The translations under genes were made by a program, and so were the position numbers. Source: Mycolicibacterium sp. HK-90 (GTDB lineage Bacteria; Actinomycetota; Actinomycetes; Mycobacteriales; Mycobacteriaceae). Taken from it: a stretch of 64,000 nucleotides of DNA. Below the pieces are notes generated by a model that saw only the letters and a list, made by a program, of their open reading frames with translations, did not search any database and had not been told where the DNA came from. The DNA lies in contig NZ_CP129613.1 of assembly GCF_030486405.1 (NCBI RefSeq), forward strand, positions 4,650,001 to 4,714,000, written 5' to 3'. Positions 15,810-23,138 of the stretch are shown here, piece after piece; positions within the stretch are counted from its first letter, which is position 1, and every line of letters begins with the position of its first letter.

Positions 15810-17651
15810 GTTCGTCGCATGCTGTGTCAGGTCGTAGATCGTGACGTTGTCGACGGTGATCGGGTTGTAGTGCGCCTGCACCCATTCCGCGATCTCGATC
15901 GCGGCCCGGCTGCCACTCGGGGTATGCCCGCCGAAACCGCCTGCCATGATCCGGGACCGGATGAAGTAGTGGATGGCACCGTCGCCGACGAGACCCTGGA
16001 ACTCATCAAGTGTCGGTGCGGGGTCGGTGCCGTTGAAACCGCCGACAGCCATCACCGGTGCACGGGTGGCCAGTTGGTATCCCGCGGCGTTCGACGATCC
16101 CACCACCGCCGCCGCCCACCGGTAGCGCCCCGCGTCGGCGGCCAGCATCGCGGTCAGCGCCGGCCCGGGCTCCGGAGCCGCGAAGAGTCCGCCGCCGAAG
16201 CCGTGGCTGCGCGGCGGCCCCACCGACGGGATCGCGCCAGTGTGCGGGTTCGCCGCGGTGGCGATCGTGTATGCGGCCGGTCCGGCCAGGCAGGCGACGG
16301 CGGCCAGCGCGGCCGTCACCCGCGTCATCGGGCGGCTCGGCTTTCGGAACATCAGCAGCGTGGCGGCCCCCGCTCCGCAGACTGCCACCGCCGCCTGCAA
16401 CCATCCGAAAGTCCCGCCGTGCCGAGACAGCAGCACCATCGCCAGGATCGCGGTCACCAGCACCGCACCCGACATCGCCGTCGCGGCAAGGACATCGGCT
16501 CGGTGTTGCCACAGCAGCGTGGCGCCGATGCCGATCACCGCGCCGACCGCGGGAGCGAGCGCCACGGTGTAGTACGCGTGGACGATGCCGTTCATGAAGC
16601 TGAACACCACCGCGGTGACCACCAGCCAACCGCCCCACATGATGAGGGCGGCCCGGGCCGGGTCGGTGCGGGCCGCCCGGCGCCGCGCGTATAGCCCGGC
16701 GACCAGACAGATCAGGGCGGCGGGCAGCAGCCAGGCGATATCGGCGGCCATGTGTGAACCGAACAACCGGCCGGGCCCGACATCGAAGTTGAGGTTGCCG
16801 AGTCCGCCGGTTTCCTCACCGGTCAGCCGGCCCAAACCGTTGTACCCCAGGGCCAATTCGACGATGCTGTCGTGCTGCGAGCCACCGATGTACGGGCGCG
16901 CCGAGGCCGGCCACAGCTCGACCAGCAGCAGATACCAACCCCCGCTGGCCACCAGGGCCGCACCGGCCACGACCACATCGAGGACGCGCCGGCCCAGCGG
17001 GCGGTCCCCGGCGACCAGCATGGTCGTGGCGAGCGCCGGCACCACGAGGAACGCCTGCAGCATCTTGGCCAGGAAGCCGAACCCGACCGCGACGCCCGCG
17101 GCCACGAACCACCAACGGCCGGCGTCTTTTTCGATCCCGCGCTGCACGCAATAGGCCGCCACCACGAGCAGAAGCACGAGCAACGCGTCAGGGTTGTTGA
17201 ACCGGAAGATCAACGCCGCCACCGGCGTCAGGGCCAGCACGGCCCCGGCCGACAACCCGGCCCACGGTCCGGCAGCCCGGCGCACCGCGGCGTAGAGCAC
17301 GGCGACGGCCCCGACCCCCATCAACGCCTGCGGCACCAGGATGCTCCACGGATTCACGCCGAACAGGCGGACCGAGGTGTCGATGATCCACAGCGCGGCC
17401 GGTGTCTTGTCCACCGTGATCGCATTGCCCGCGTCACTGGACCCGAACAGCATGGCGGTCCAGTTCTGCGCTCCGGCCTGCGCTGCGGCCGAATAGAACG
17501 CATTCGCCCACCCGCTGCTCGAAAGGTTCCACAGGTAGAGCACCGCCGTGCCGGCCAGCAGCACCGCCAACAGGATGCGATGACCGGACTTCGTGCCCTC
17601 AGGAGAGACCGCCTCCGCCTCGGCAGCGGGTTCTGCGGCAACCAGAGTCAC
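15804..17651 (-). CDS. GT39/ArnT-like membrane glycosyltransferase, paralogue B
   Basis: 615 aa, GTG start. Membrane topology and loop sequences follow paralogue A closely (SSGWANAFYSAAAQAG, DAGNAITVDKTPAALW, QALMGVGAVAVLYA, FNNPDALLVLLLV), so the pair arose by duplication. It lacks the long central Gly/Pro-rich insert of paralogue A. Predicted to transfer a sugar from polyprenyl phosphate to an exported acceptor. It starts 22 bp after the histidine kinase, in operon with it. Whether A and B use different acceptors is unknown. Confidence 0.9.
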   Translation of the reverse strand: MTLVAAEPAAEAEAVSPEGTKSGHRILLAVLLAGTAVLYLWNLSSSGWANAFYSAAAQAGAQNWTAMLFGSSDAGNAITVDKTPAALWIIDTSVRLFGVNPWSILVPQALMGVGAVAVLYAAVRRAAGPWAGLSAGAVLALTPVAALIFRFNNPDALLVLLLVVAAYCVQRGIEKDAGRWWFVAAGVAVGFGFLAKMLQAFLVVPALATTMLVAGDRPLGRRVLDVVVAGAALVASGGWYLLLVELWPASARPYIGGSQHDSIVELALGYNGLGRLTGEETGGLGNLNFDVGPGRLFGSHMAADIAWLLPAALICLVAGLYARRRAARTDPARAALIMWGGWLVVTAVVFSFMNGIVHAYYTVALAPAVGAVIGIGATLLWQHRADVLAATAMSGAVLVTAILAMVLLSRHGGTFGWLQAAVAVCGAGAATLLMFRKPSRPMTRVTAALAAVACLAGPAAYTIATAANPHTGAIPSVGPPRSHGFGGGLFAAPEPGPALTAMLAADAGRYRWAAAVVGSSNAAGYQLATRAPVMAVGGFNGTDPAPTLDEFQGLVGDGAIHYFIRSRIMAGGFGGHTPSGSRAAIEIAEWVQAHYNPITVDNVTIYDLTQHATNT

Positions 17652-17673
17652 GGCTCCATCGTGGCCGTGACCG

Positions 17674-19317
17674 CTAGGTGCCCGATTGGTCCGAACTGTG
17701 CGTGTGCTGTGACTCGGGCAGGCGCACCACGAATTCCGTCGCCCCCGGCACGCTGCTCACCTCGATGGTGCCGCCGTGCGCCCTGACCACGGCAGCCACG
17801 ATCGCCAGGCCGAGCCCGGTGCTGCCCTCCCGTCGCGACCGCGACGAATCTCCTCGGGCGAACCGTTCGAACACGTCCGGCAGCAGGGTCGGCGAGATCC
17901 CGGGACCGTCGTCCGCAACGGTGAGCACCACCGCGTCCTCGCCGGCCTTCAGCGATATCGTCACCGACGTCCCGGCCGGCGTATGGGTGCGGGCGTTGGC
18001 CAGCAGATTCGCCAGCACCTGGTGCAGTCTGGCCTCATCACCCTGGACCGTCACCGGATCGTCGGGCAGGTCCAGCGACCACTGGTGATCCGGCCCGGCG
18101 ACATGGGCATCGCTGACGGAGTCGACCACCAGCCGGGACAGGTCGACGGCGGCGCGCTCCAATGGCCGGCCGGCGTCGAGTCGGGCCAGCAGCAGCATGT
18201 CCTCGACCAGTTGGGTCATCCGGGTCGTCTCGGATTCCACGCGGTTCATCGCGTGGGCCACGTCCGTGGGCAGGTCGTCGCGCTTGCGCTGGGCCAGCTC
18301 GGTGTAGCCCCGGATCGCCGCGAGCGGGGTCCGCAACTCGTGGCTGGCGTCGGCGACGAACTGGCGCACCCGGGTCTCACTGGCGTGGCGCGCCGAGAGC
18401 GCGCCGGCGATGCGATCGAGCATCCGGTTCAGCGAGGTGCCGAGCTGCCCCACCTCGGTATGGGCGCCGGCCGGGTCGACCGGCACGATCTGGGTGGGCA
18501 GCTGCACCTCGCCACGGTCGAGTTCGAGATCGGCCACCTGCCGCGCGGCCACCGAAACCCTTGACAGCGGGGCGAGTTGGCGCCGGATGATCAGGATTCC
18601 GCCCGTTGTCGCCGCGATCAGCGCGATCACCGCGAGCAGGAAGAACATTCCTAGCACCCACAGCAGGGTGTCGTCGACGACCGCGGTCGGCAGTCCCGTC
18701 ACGATGGTCTGCGGGCCGCCGTGGCGCGGGTGCAGGCCGATGACCCGGTACCGACCCAGACCGTCGAGGTCAACGGTCTCGGGAGACCGGGTCGCCGGAA
18801 TCTGCGAAAGCTGTTCAGCCGCAGCCGCACTGACCTCGACCCGCTCCCCCTCGGTGGTGATCAGCCCGGCGTCGACGGGCCGACCCGGTGAGATGACCGC
18901 ACCGACCGTGCGTGCCGCCTGGCCGGGAGCGTTGAGGAACCCCGGCCCCGAGCCCTGTTCGGGGTCGACCACCACCCGGTATCGAGGTCCCGGATGGGGC
19001 GCGTCTGGCGCACCCATCTCGGAGCCGATGATCACCGGCGGCGGAAAACGGTGCGGCGGCGGAAAACCCATCGGCGGGGGTGGCAGTTCGAAGATCGCCG
19101 CCGAGCGCCGGCCGGCCTCGATCAACTGGTCGTCCAGCTGGTTCATCAGAAACCGCTGCAGCGCAAACTCTGTCGCTATTCCGATGCTGGCGCACACCAC
19201 GGCCAACAGGGCCACCTGGGTGACGACCAGGCGGGCGCGCAACGACCAGCTCCGCGGTGACCACCACCGAAACCCGACCGGTCCGGCCGGTGCCTCAGCG
19301 CGCGGGTCGGAGGACAT
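17674..19317 (-). CDS. Sensor histidine kinase, HAMP/HisKA/HATPase (OmpR-type partner)
   Basis: 547 aa from ATG 19317; a GTG three codons earlier (19326) is also possible. Transmembrane helix 1 is near residue 30 and helix 2 near 220-245, enclosing a periplasmic domain of about 170 aa with a Pro-rich stretch (PPPPMGFPPPHRFPPP). HAMP follows, then phospho-acceptor His in ADASHELRTP, NLLANARTH, DDGPGI and GSTGLGLAIV boxes. Its start lies inside the response regulator gene (23-bp overlap). The Pro-rich sensor loop is a distinguishing feature; the signal is unknown. Confidence 0.94.
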   Translation of the reverse strand: MSSDPRAEAPAGPVGFRWWSPRSWSLRARLVVTQVALLAVVCASIGIATEFALQRFLMNQLDDQLIEAGRRSAAIFELPPPPMGFPPPHRFPPPVIIGSEMGAPDAPHPGPRYRVVVDPEQGSGPGFLNAPGQAARTVGAVISPGRPVDAGLITTEGERVEVSAAAAEQLSQIPATRSPETVDLDGLGRYRVIGLHPRHGGPQTIVTGLPTAVVDDTLLWVLGMFFLLAVIALIAATTGGILIIRRQLAPLSRVSVAARQVADLELDRGEVQLPTQIVPVDPAGAHTEVGQLGTSLNRMLDRIAGALSARHASETRVRQFVADASHELRTPLAAIRGYTELAQRKRDDLPTDVAHAMNRVESETTRMTQLVEDMLLLARLDAGRPLERAAVDLSRLVVDSVSDAHVAGPDHQWSLDLPDDPVTVQGDEARLHQVLANLLANARTHTPAGTSVTISLKAGEDAVVLTVADDGPGISPTLLPDVFERFARGDSSRSRREGSTGLGLAIVAAVVRAHGGTIEVSSVPGATEFVVRLPESQHTHSSDQSGT

Positions 19318-20047
19318 AACCCGCACCGCGCAGCGTGTGGATCATCGGATCGCGGCCGCTGTCGATCTTCTTTCGCAGATACGACACATACAGCTCGACG
19401 ATGTTGGACCGGCCGCCGAAGTCGTAACTCCACACCCGATCGAGGATCTGCGCCTTGCTCAGCACTCGTTTGGCGTTGCGCATCATGAACCGCAGCAGTT
19501 CGAATTCGGTGGCGGTCAACGAGATCGGGTCGCCGCCCCGAGTCACCTCATGACTGTCCTCGTCGAGCACCAGGTCCCCGACGACGATCTTGGCGCCGCC
19601 GTCCTCGGTGGTGACGCCGGTGCGACGCAGCAGCGCGCGCAACCGGAGCACCACTTCCTCCAGGCTGAACGGCTTGGTGACGTAGTCGTCACCACCGGCG
19701 GTCAGCCCGGCGATGCGGTCCTCGACCGAATCCTTGGCGGTGAGAAGCAGCAGCGGCAGACCGGGGATCTGCTGCCGCAGCTTGCGCAGCACGTCCAGGC
19801 CGCTCATGTCGGGCAGCATCACGTCGAGCACGACGACATCCGGCGGGTTCTCCCGGGCCGTGGCGATGGCACTCGCACCATCGCCGGCCGTCGCGATGTC
19901 CCAGCCCTCATATCGCAACGCCATCGACACCAGCTCGGCCAGCACGGGCTCGTCGTCGACCACCAGCACGCGGATCGGGTTTCCGTCGGCGCGGCGCATC
20001 ACCGCGCGCCCGGACTCGGACTCGGCACTGTCGGTCGTCGAGCTCAT
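19295..20047 (-). CDS. OmpR/PhoP-like response regulator
   Basis: 250 aa. The receiver has Asp31-Asp32, phospho-acceptor Asp75 in LDVMLPD and Lys in DDYVTKPFSLEEVV. The C-terminal winged helix carries YDFGGRSNIVELYVSYLRKKID, very close to the recognition region of mycobacterial PhoP, and RGAGYVLRP at the end. It is first in a five-gene run (regulator, kinase, GT39-B, GT2/GtrA, GT39-A). A triple 11-bp-period direct repeat sits 33 bp upstream of the start, suggesting autoregulation. Probably a PhoP paralogue rather than PhoP itself, judging by the neighbours. Confidence 0.95.
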   Translation of the reverse strand: MSSTTDSAESESGRAVMRRADGNPIRVLVVDDEPVLAELVSMALRYEGWDIATAGDGASAIATARENPPDVVVLDVMLPDMSGLDVLRKLRQQIPGLPLLLLTAKDSVEDRIAGLTAGGDDYVTKPFSLEEVVLRLRALLRRTGVTTEDGGAKIVVGDLVLDEDSHEVTRGGDPISLTATEFELLRFMMRNAKRVLSKAQILDRVWSYDFGGRSNIVELYVSYLRKKIDSGRDPMIHTLRGAGYVLRPAR

Positions 20048-20079
20048 CCGCTCATTATTCGCCCGCCGAATAGGCTCCG

Positions 20080-20108
20080 ACTGTGCGCTTCCTATGCGCC
20101 GGCTGTGA
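20080..20108 (-). promoter_or_regulatory. Triple PhoP-like direct repeat before the response regulator
   Basis: ACTGTGC (20080), CCTATGC (20091) and GCTGTGA (20102) are spaced exactly 11 bp. The last repeat is identical to the mycobacterial PhoP half-site (GCTGTGA, reverse TCACAGC). It lies between the regulator start and the stop of the first small membrane protein, in position to control the regulator operon. Confidence 0.65.
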
Positions 20109-20154
20109 ACACCAACCTCACAGGCAACATCTGCACCGTGGGATGGTCAATTCG

Positions 20155-20397
20155 TCAGCCGTTGCCATACCCGTCGGGCAGTTCCACCTTCACCGGCGGG
20201 GTCGCCACCGAGGTTTCCAATTCGCTGGGAGCTGTTGATTTGGTGATGGTTTCGCCGGCGGTGGCGGCCGGCACCGGGCCGGTCTCCGCGCCGCTGATGG
20301 GCACCATCGCGCCGACTGCACCCATCGCTGCCAGTGCGATCGCTCCCACACCGGCCATCACGTACTTGGTCCGCTTGTTGCGTTCGTCTCCTGTCAC
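20155..20397 (-). CDS. Small single-span membrane/exported protein, tandem paralogue 1
   Basis: 80 aa, GTG start with GGGAGG five bases upstream. The layout is a basic N-terminus (DERNKRTKY), one hydrophobic helix (VMAGVGAIALAAMGAVGAMV), then a Thr/Pro/Ser-rich tail with AGETITKSTAPSELETSVATP. The tail aligns with the two neighbouring small genes. I do not recognise a named family. Last of three tandem copies and directly upstream of the response regulator in the same orientation. Thr/Pro-rich exported tails are typical O-mannosylation acceptors, and GT39 enzymes lie next door; this link is inference. Confidence 0.75.
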   Translation of the reverse strand: MTGDERNKRTKYVMAGVGAIALAAMGAVGAMVPISGAETGPVPAATAGETITKSTAPSELETSVATPPVKVELPDGYGNG

Positions 20398-20471
20398 ACC
20401 GACCTCCCTACCCGCACCGCAGCGGCGGGTAAACCCACCGCTGCGCCTATCGGGTGACAGGTTCGTTGCGA

Positions 20472-20732
20472 TCAGTGCGGAGTAGCAAACCCCGACGGCG
20501 TGGTCGCCGAGACCGACGGCGTGGCCACCGAGGTTTCCGGTTCCGTCGGCGCGGTCGTCGGGGTGATGGTCTGTCCAGTGGTGACGGCCGGCGGCTCGAC
20601 CCGCTGGGGGGCACCGGTGATGCCACCGGCCACGCCGACGCCGAGCACCGCCGTGGCTAACCCGCCGATGGCGCCGACGCCGGCTGATATCAATTTCAGA
20701 TTTCGCCGATTGTTTTCCTTCGCGCTACTCAA
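20472..20732 (-). CDS. Small single-span membrane/exported protein, tandem paralogue 2
   Basis: 86 aa from a TTG at 20732, chosen because GGGAGG lies eight bases upstream; a GTG at 20741 is too close to that site. The layout is a basic N-terminus (KENNRRNLK), a Gly/Ala hydrophobic helix, then VTTGQTITPTTAPTEPETSV followed by ATPSVSATTPSGFATPH. The motif T-x-GQT-x-T-x-TTAP-x-x-PE and the C-terminal P-SGFAT-H are shared with paralogue 3. Degenerate 11-bp-spaced repeats (GCTCTGG-N4-CCGATGC) lie at 20749-20766. Confidence 0.72.
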   Translation of the reverse strand: MSSAKENNRRNLKLISAGVGAIGGLATAVLGVGVAGGITGAPQRVEPPAVTTGQTITPTTAPTEPETSVATPSVSATTPSGFATPH

Positions 20733-20796
20733 TGAGCTCACCTCCCGAGCTCTGGGTAACCGATGCGGCCGTAGGTGAAACCGCACCGGCAGGCGA

Positions 20797-21045
20797 TCAA
20801 TGGGTGGTGGCGAAACCCGACGGCGGCGTGTTGCCCCTCAGCGCAGGCACCGCCATCGAGACCTCCGGCGCGGACGGTGGCGTGGTCTCGGTGCTGGTCT
20901 GGCCCACGTTCATGTGGGAAGTCGAGGCCATGGCCTCGGCACCTGAGCCCATCGCGACGGCCCCGAACACTCCCAAGCCCACGATTGCCGCGCCCCCGGC
21001 GCCAGCAGCGAGCAGTTTCACCTTCTTGAGTTCGCCGACCAACAT
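20797..21045 (-). CDS. Small single-span membrane/exported protein, tandem paralogue 3
   Basis: 82 aa, ATG start. A short basic N-terminus (ELKKVK), an Ala/Gly-rich helix (LLAAGAGGAAIVGLGVFGAV), then a tail with MNVGQTSTETTPPSAPEVSM and a C-terminal TPPSGFATTH, matching paralogue 2. First of the three in transcription order. A triple 11-bp direct repeat begins 22 bp upstream of its start. Function unknown; a one-span protein with an exported Thr/Pro tail is all that can be said. Confidence 0.75.
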   Translation of the reverse strand: MLVGELKKVKLLAAGAGGAAIVGLGVFGAVAMGSGAEAMASTSHMNVGQTSTETTPPSAPEVSMAVPALRGNTPPSGFATTH

Positions 21046-21066
21046 GTTTCCAGTGAACGCCCGGTT

Positions 21067-21095
21067 GCTATGCCCAGGCTGTGAACCGGCTGCCA
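21067..21095 (-). promoter_or_regulatory. Triple PhoP-like direct repeat before the small-protein cluster
   Basis: GCTATGC (21067), GCTGTGA (21078) and GCTGCCA (21089) are at an 11-bp period, the middle one identical to the PhoP half-site. It lies 22 bp upstream of small paralogue 3 and about 85 bp upstream of the candidate oppB transcription start, so it could act on either side. Confidence 0.62.
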
Positions 21096-21166
21096 GTTGG
21101 CCGACCGGGCGGGCGCGCCGGACGGCAACATCACCACGATGAGCGGGATCCGGTTCCCGGCTGTTT

Positions 21167-21172
21167 TACCCT
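21167..21172 (+). promoter_or_regulatory. Candidate -10 element of the opp operon
   Basis: TACCCT (TANNNT) seven bases before an ATG that opens a nine-codon frame joined to oppB. The spacing is the same as at cysD and at the molybdopterin gene at 45981. Confidence 0.4.
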
Positions 21173-21179
21173 GTGTCCC

Positions 21180-21209
21180 ATGCAGCCGTGGGCAGGGACG
21201 ACCGGATGA
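21180..21209 (+). CDS. Candidate leaderless 9-codon upstream frame of oppB
   Basis: ATG at 21180 reads MQPWAGTTG and ends in a TGA that overlaps the oppB ATG by four bases (ATGA). The ATG is seven bases after a TACCCT hexamer. The layout matches the 14-codon frame in front of cysD. It could load ribosomes on a leaderless transcript and pass them to oppB. Inferred from position only. Confidence 0.38.
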   Translation: MQPWAGTTG

Positions 21210-22183
21210 CGCGCTTCCTGGCGCGCCGGCTGCTCAACTACACCGTGTTGCTGGCTCTGGCGTCCTTCCTGACGTTCACGCTGACGTCGCTGACGTTCGA
21301 GCCGCTCGACAGCCTGCTGCAGCGCAACCCGCGGCCACCGCAGTCCGCGATCGATGCCAAAGCCGCCGAACTCGGTCTCGACAAGCCCATTCCGCTCCGG
21401 TATGTCGACTGGGCGTCCGGCGCGGTCCGCGGCGACTTCGGAACGACGGTCACCGGGCAACCGGTGTCCGATGAACTGTGGCGCCGCATCGGAGTCAGTC
21501 TGCGGCTGCTCGTCATCGGCTCGGTCGTGGGCACCGTGATCGGTGTGGTGTTCGGCGCCTGGGGCGCCATCCGGCAGTATCGGCTCTCCGACCGGTTCAT
21601 CACTCTGCTGTCGTTGCTCGTGCTGAGCGCGCCGACGTTCGTGATCGCCAACATGCTGATCCTGGCTGCGCTCAACGTGAACTCGCTACTGGGCGTGCAG
21701 TTGTTCGAGTACACCGGGGAGAGCTCGCCCGACGCCATCGGCGGGTCGTGGAACCAGTTCGTGGACCGCATACAGCATCTGGTGCTGCCCACCTTCACCC
21801 TGGCCCTCGGCGCCATCGCCGGCTACAGCCGCTACCAGCGCAACGCCATGCTCGATGTGCTCGGTCAGGACTTCATCCGCACGGCGCGGGCCAAGGGGCT
21901 CACCCGCGGCCAGGCGTTGTTCAAGCACGGCCTGCGCACCGCACTCATCCCGATGGCGACGCTGTTCGCCTACGGCGTGGCAGGGCTGGTGACGGGCGCG
22001 GTGTTCGTCGAGAAGATCTTCGGCTGGCACGGCATGGGTGAATGGGTGGTGCAGGGCATCGCCACCCAGGACACCAACATCATCGCCGCCATCACGGTGT
22101 TCACCGGCGCGGTGGTGCTCTTGGCAGGGTTGTTGTCGGACGTCATATATGCGGCGCTGGATCCCCGGGTGCGGGTGCGATGA
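21206..22183 (+). CDS. oppB: Peptide ABC transporter permease (OppB)
   Basis: 325 aa, about six membrane helices. The ATG at 21206 (MTRFLARRLLNYTVLL) has AGGGACG upstream and is preferred to the longer frame from 21173. The N-terminal FxxRRLL start and the cytoplasmic EAA loop (YQRNAMLDVLGQDFIRTARAKGLTRGQALFKHGLR) are diagnostic of OppB/DppB permeases. First gene of oppB-oppC-oppD-oppA. In M. tuberculosis the Rv1283c-Rv1280c importer has been linked to uptake of peptides, including glutathione. Confidence 0.95.
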   Translation: MTRFLARRLLNYTVLLALASFLTFTLTSLTFEPLDSLLQRNPRPPQSAIDAKAAELGLDKPIPLRYVDWASGAVRGDFGTTVTGQPVSDELWRRIGVSLRLLVIGSVVGTVIGVVFGAWGAIRQYRLSDRFITLLSLLVLSAPTFVIANMLILAALNVNSLLGVQLFEYTGESSPDAIGGSWNQFVDRIQHLVLPTFTLALGAIAGYSRYQRNAMLDVLGQDFIRTARAKGLTRGQALFKHGLRTALIPMATLFAYGVAGLVTGAVFVEKIFGWHGMGEWVVQGIATQDTNIIAAITVFTGAVVLLAGLLSDVIYAALDPRVRVR

Positions 22184-22211
22184 GCGCTTGCGCGAAGAGC
22201 CGAGGAATGCG

Positions 22212-23138
22212 ATGACCCAGACTTCCGATGCCACGTCTGCCCGGTCCGGGCTGCACACCGAGGAATTCGCGACGCGGCGCACCCTGGTGTTCCGCCGGTT
22301 CCTGCGCAACAAACCCGCGGTGGTGTCGCTGGGACTGCTCGTCGTGCTGTTCGTCGGCTGCTACGCCCTGCCGCCGCTGTTGCCCTACAGCTACACCGAC
22401 CTCGACTACTACGCGCTGCAACAGCCGCCGTCACTCGACCACTGGTTCGGCACGAACGCCCTGGGCCAGGACATCTTCGCCCAAACCCTGCGCGGCATGC
22501 AGAAATCCATGCTGATCGGGGTCTGCGTCGCGTTCATCTCGACCATCATCGCTGCCACCGTCGGAGCGATCGCCGGCTACTTCGGCGGCTGGCGCGACAC
22601 CGCACTGATGTGGATCGTCGACCTGCTACTGGTGGTGCCCAGTTTCATCCTCATCGCCATCGTCACGCCCCGCCTCGGCCAGTCCGACCGGGTGTTCTGG
22701 CTGATCCTCTTGTTCTCGATGTTCGGCTGGATGATCAGCTCGCGCATCGTCCGCGGCTTGACGCTGAGCCTGCGCGAACGCGAGTTCGTCGTCGCCGCAC
22801 GATATATGGGCGTGAGCAACTGGCGGATCATCGCCCGCCACATCCTGCCCAACGTGGCATCGCTGCTGATCATCGACACCGCGCTCAACGTCGGTCTGGC
22901 GATTCTGGGCGAAACCGGTTTGAGCTTCCTGGGTTTCGGCATCCAGGCGCCCGACGTGTCGCTGGGCACCCTGATCGCCGACGGCACCCGCTCCGCCACC
23001 ACGTTCCCCTGGGTGTTCCTGTTCCCGGCCGGGGTGCTGGTGCTGATCGTGCTGTGCGCCAACCTGACCGGTGACGGGTTGCGGGATGCGTTCGACCCCG
23101 GCAGCCGTCAGCTGCGTCGACGGAGGTCGCGAAAGTGA
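22212..23138 (+). CDS. oppC: Peptide ABC transporter permease (OppC)
   Basis: 308 aa. The start MTQTSD is preceded by GAGGAATG-type spacing; the open frame extends further upstream only inside oppB. It has the OppC features: [17 protein letters not shown] first helix, [19 protein letters not shown], and the EAA loop [26 protein letters not shown]. Partner of OppB in the membrane channel. The end overlaps the ATPase gene by four bases (GTGA). Confidence 0.95.
   Translation: MTQTSDATSARSGLHTEEFATRRTLVFRRFLRNKPAVVSLGLLVVLFVGCYALPPLLPYSYTDLDYYALQQPPSLDHWFGTNALGQDIFAQTLRGMQKSMLIGVCVAFISTIIAATVGAIAGYFGGWRDTALMWIVDLLLVVPSFILIAIVTPRLGQSDRVFWLILLFSMFGWMISSRIVRGLTLSLREREFVVAARYMGVSNWRIIARHILPNVASLLIIDTALNVGLAILGETGLSFLGFGIQAPDVSLGTLIADGTRSATTFPWVFLFPAGVLVLIVLCANLTGDGLRDAFDPGSRQLRRRRSRK

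Noticed and set aside
20155..21045. Misreading of one broken gene as three small genes
   Set aside because: Each copy has its own basic N-terminus, helix and tail, and two have good ribosome sites, so tandem duplication fits better.
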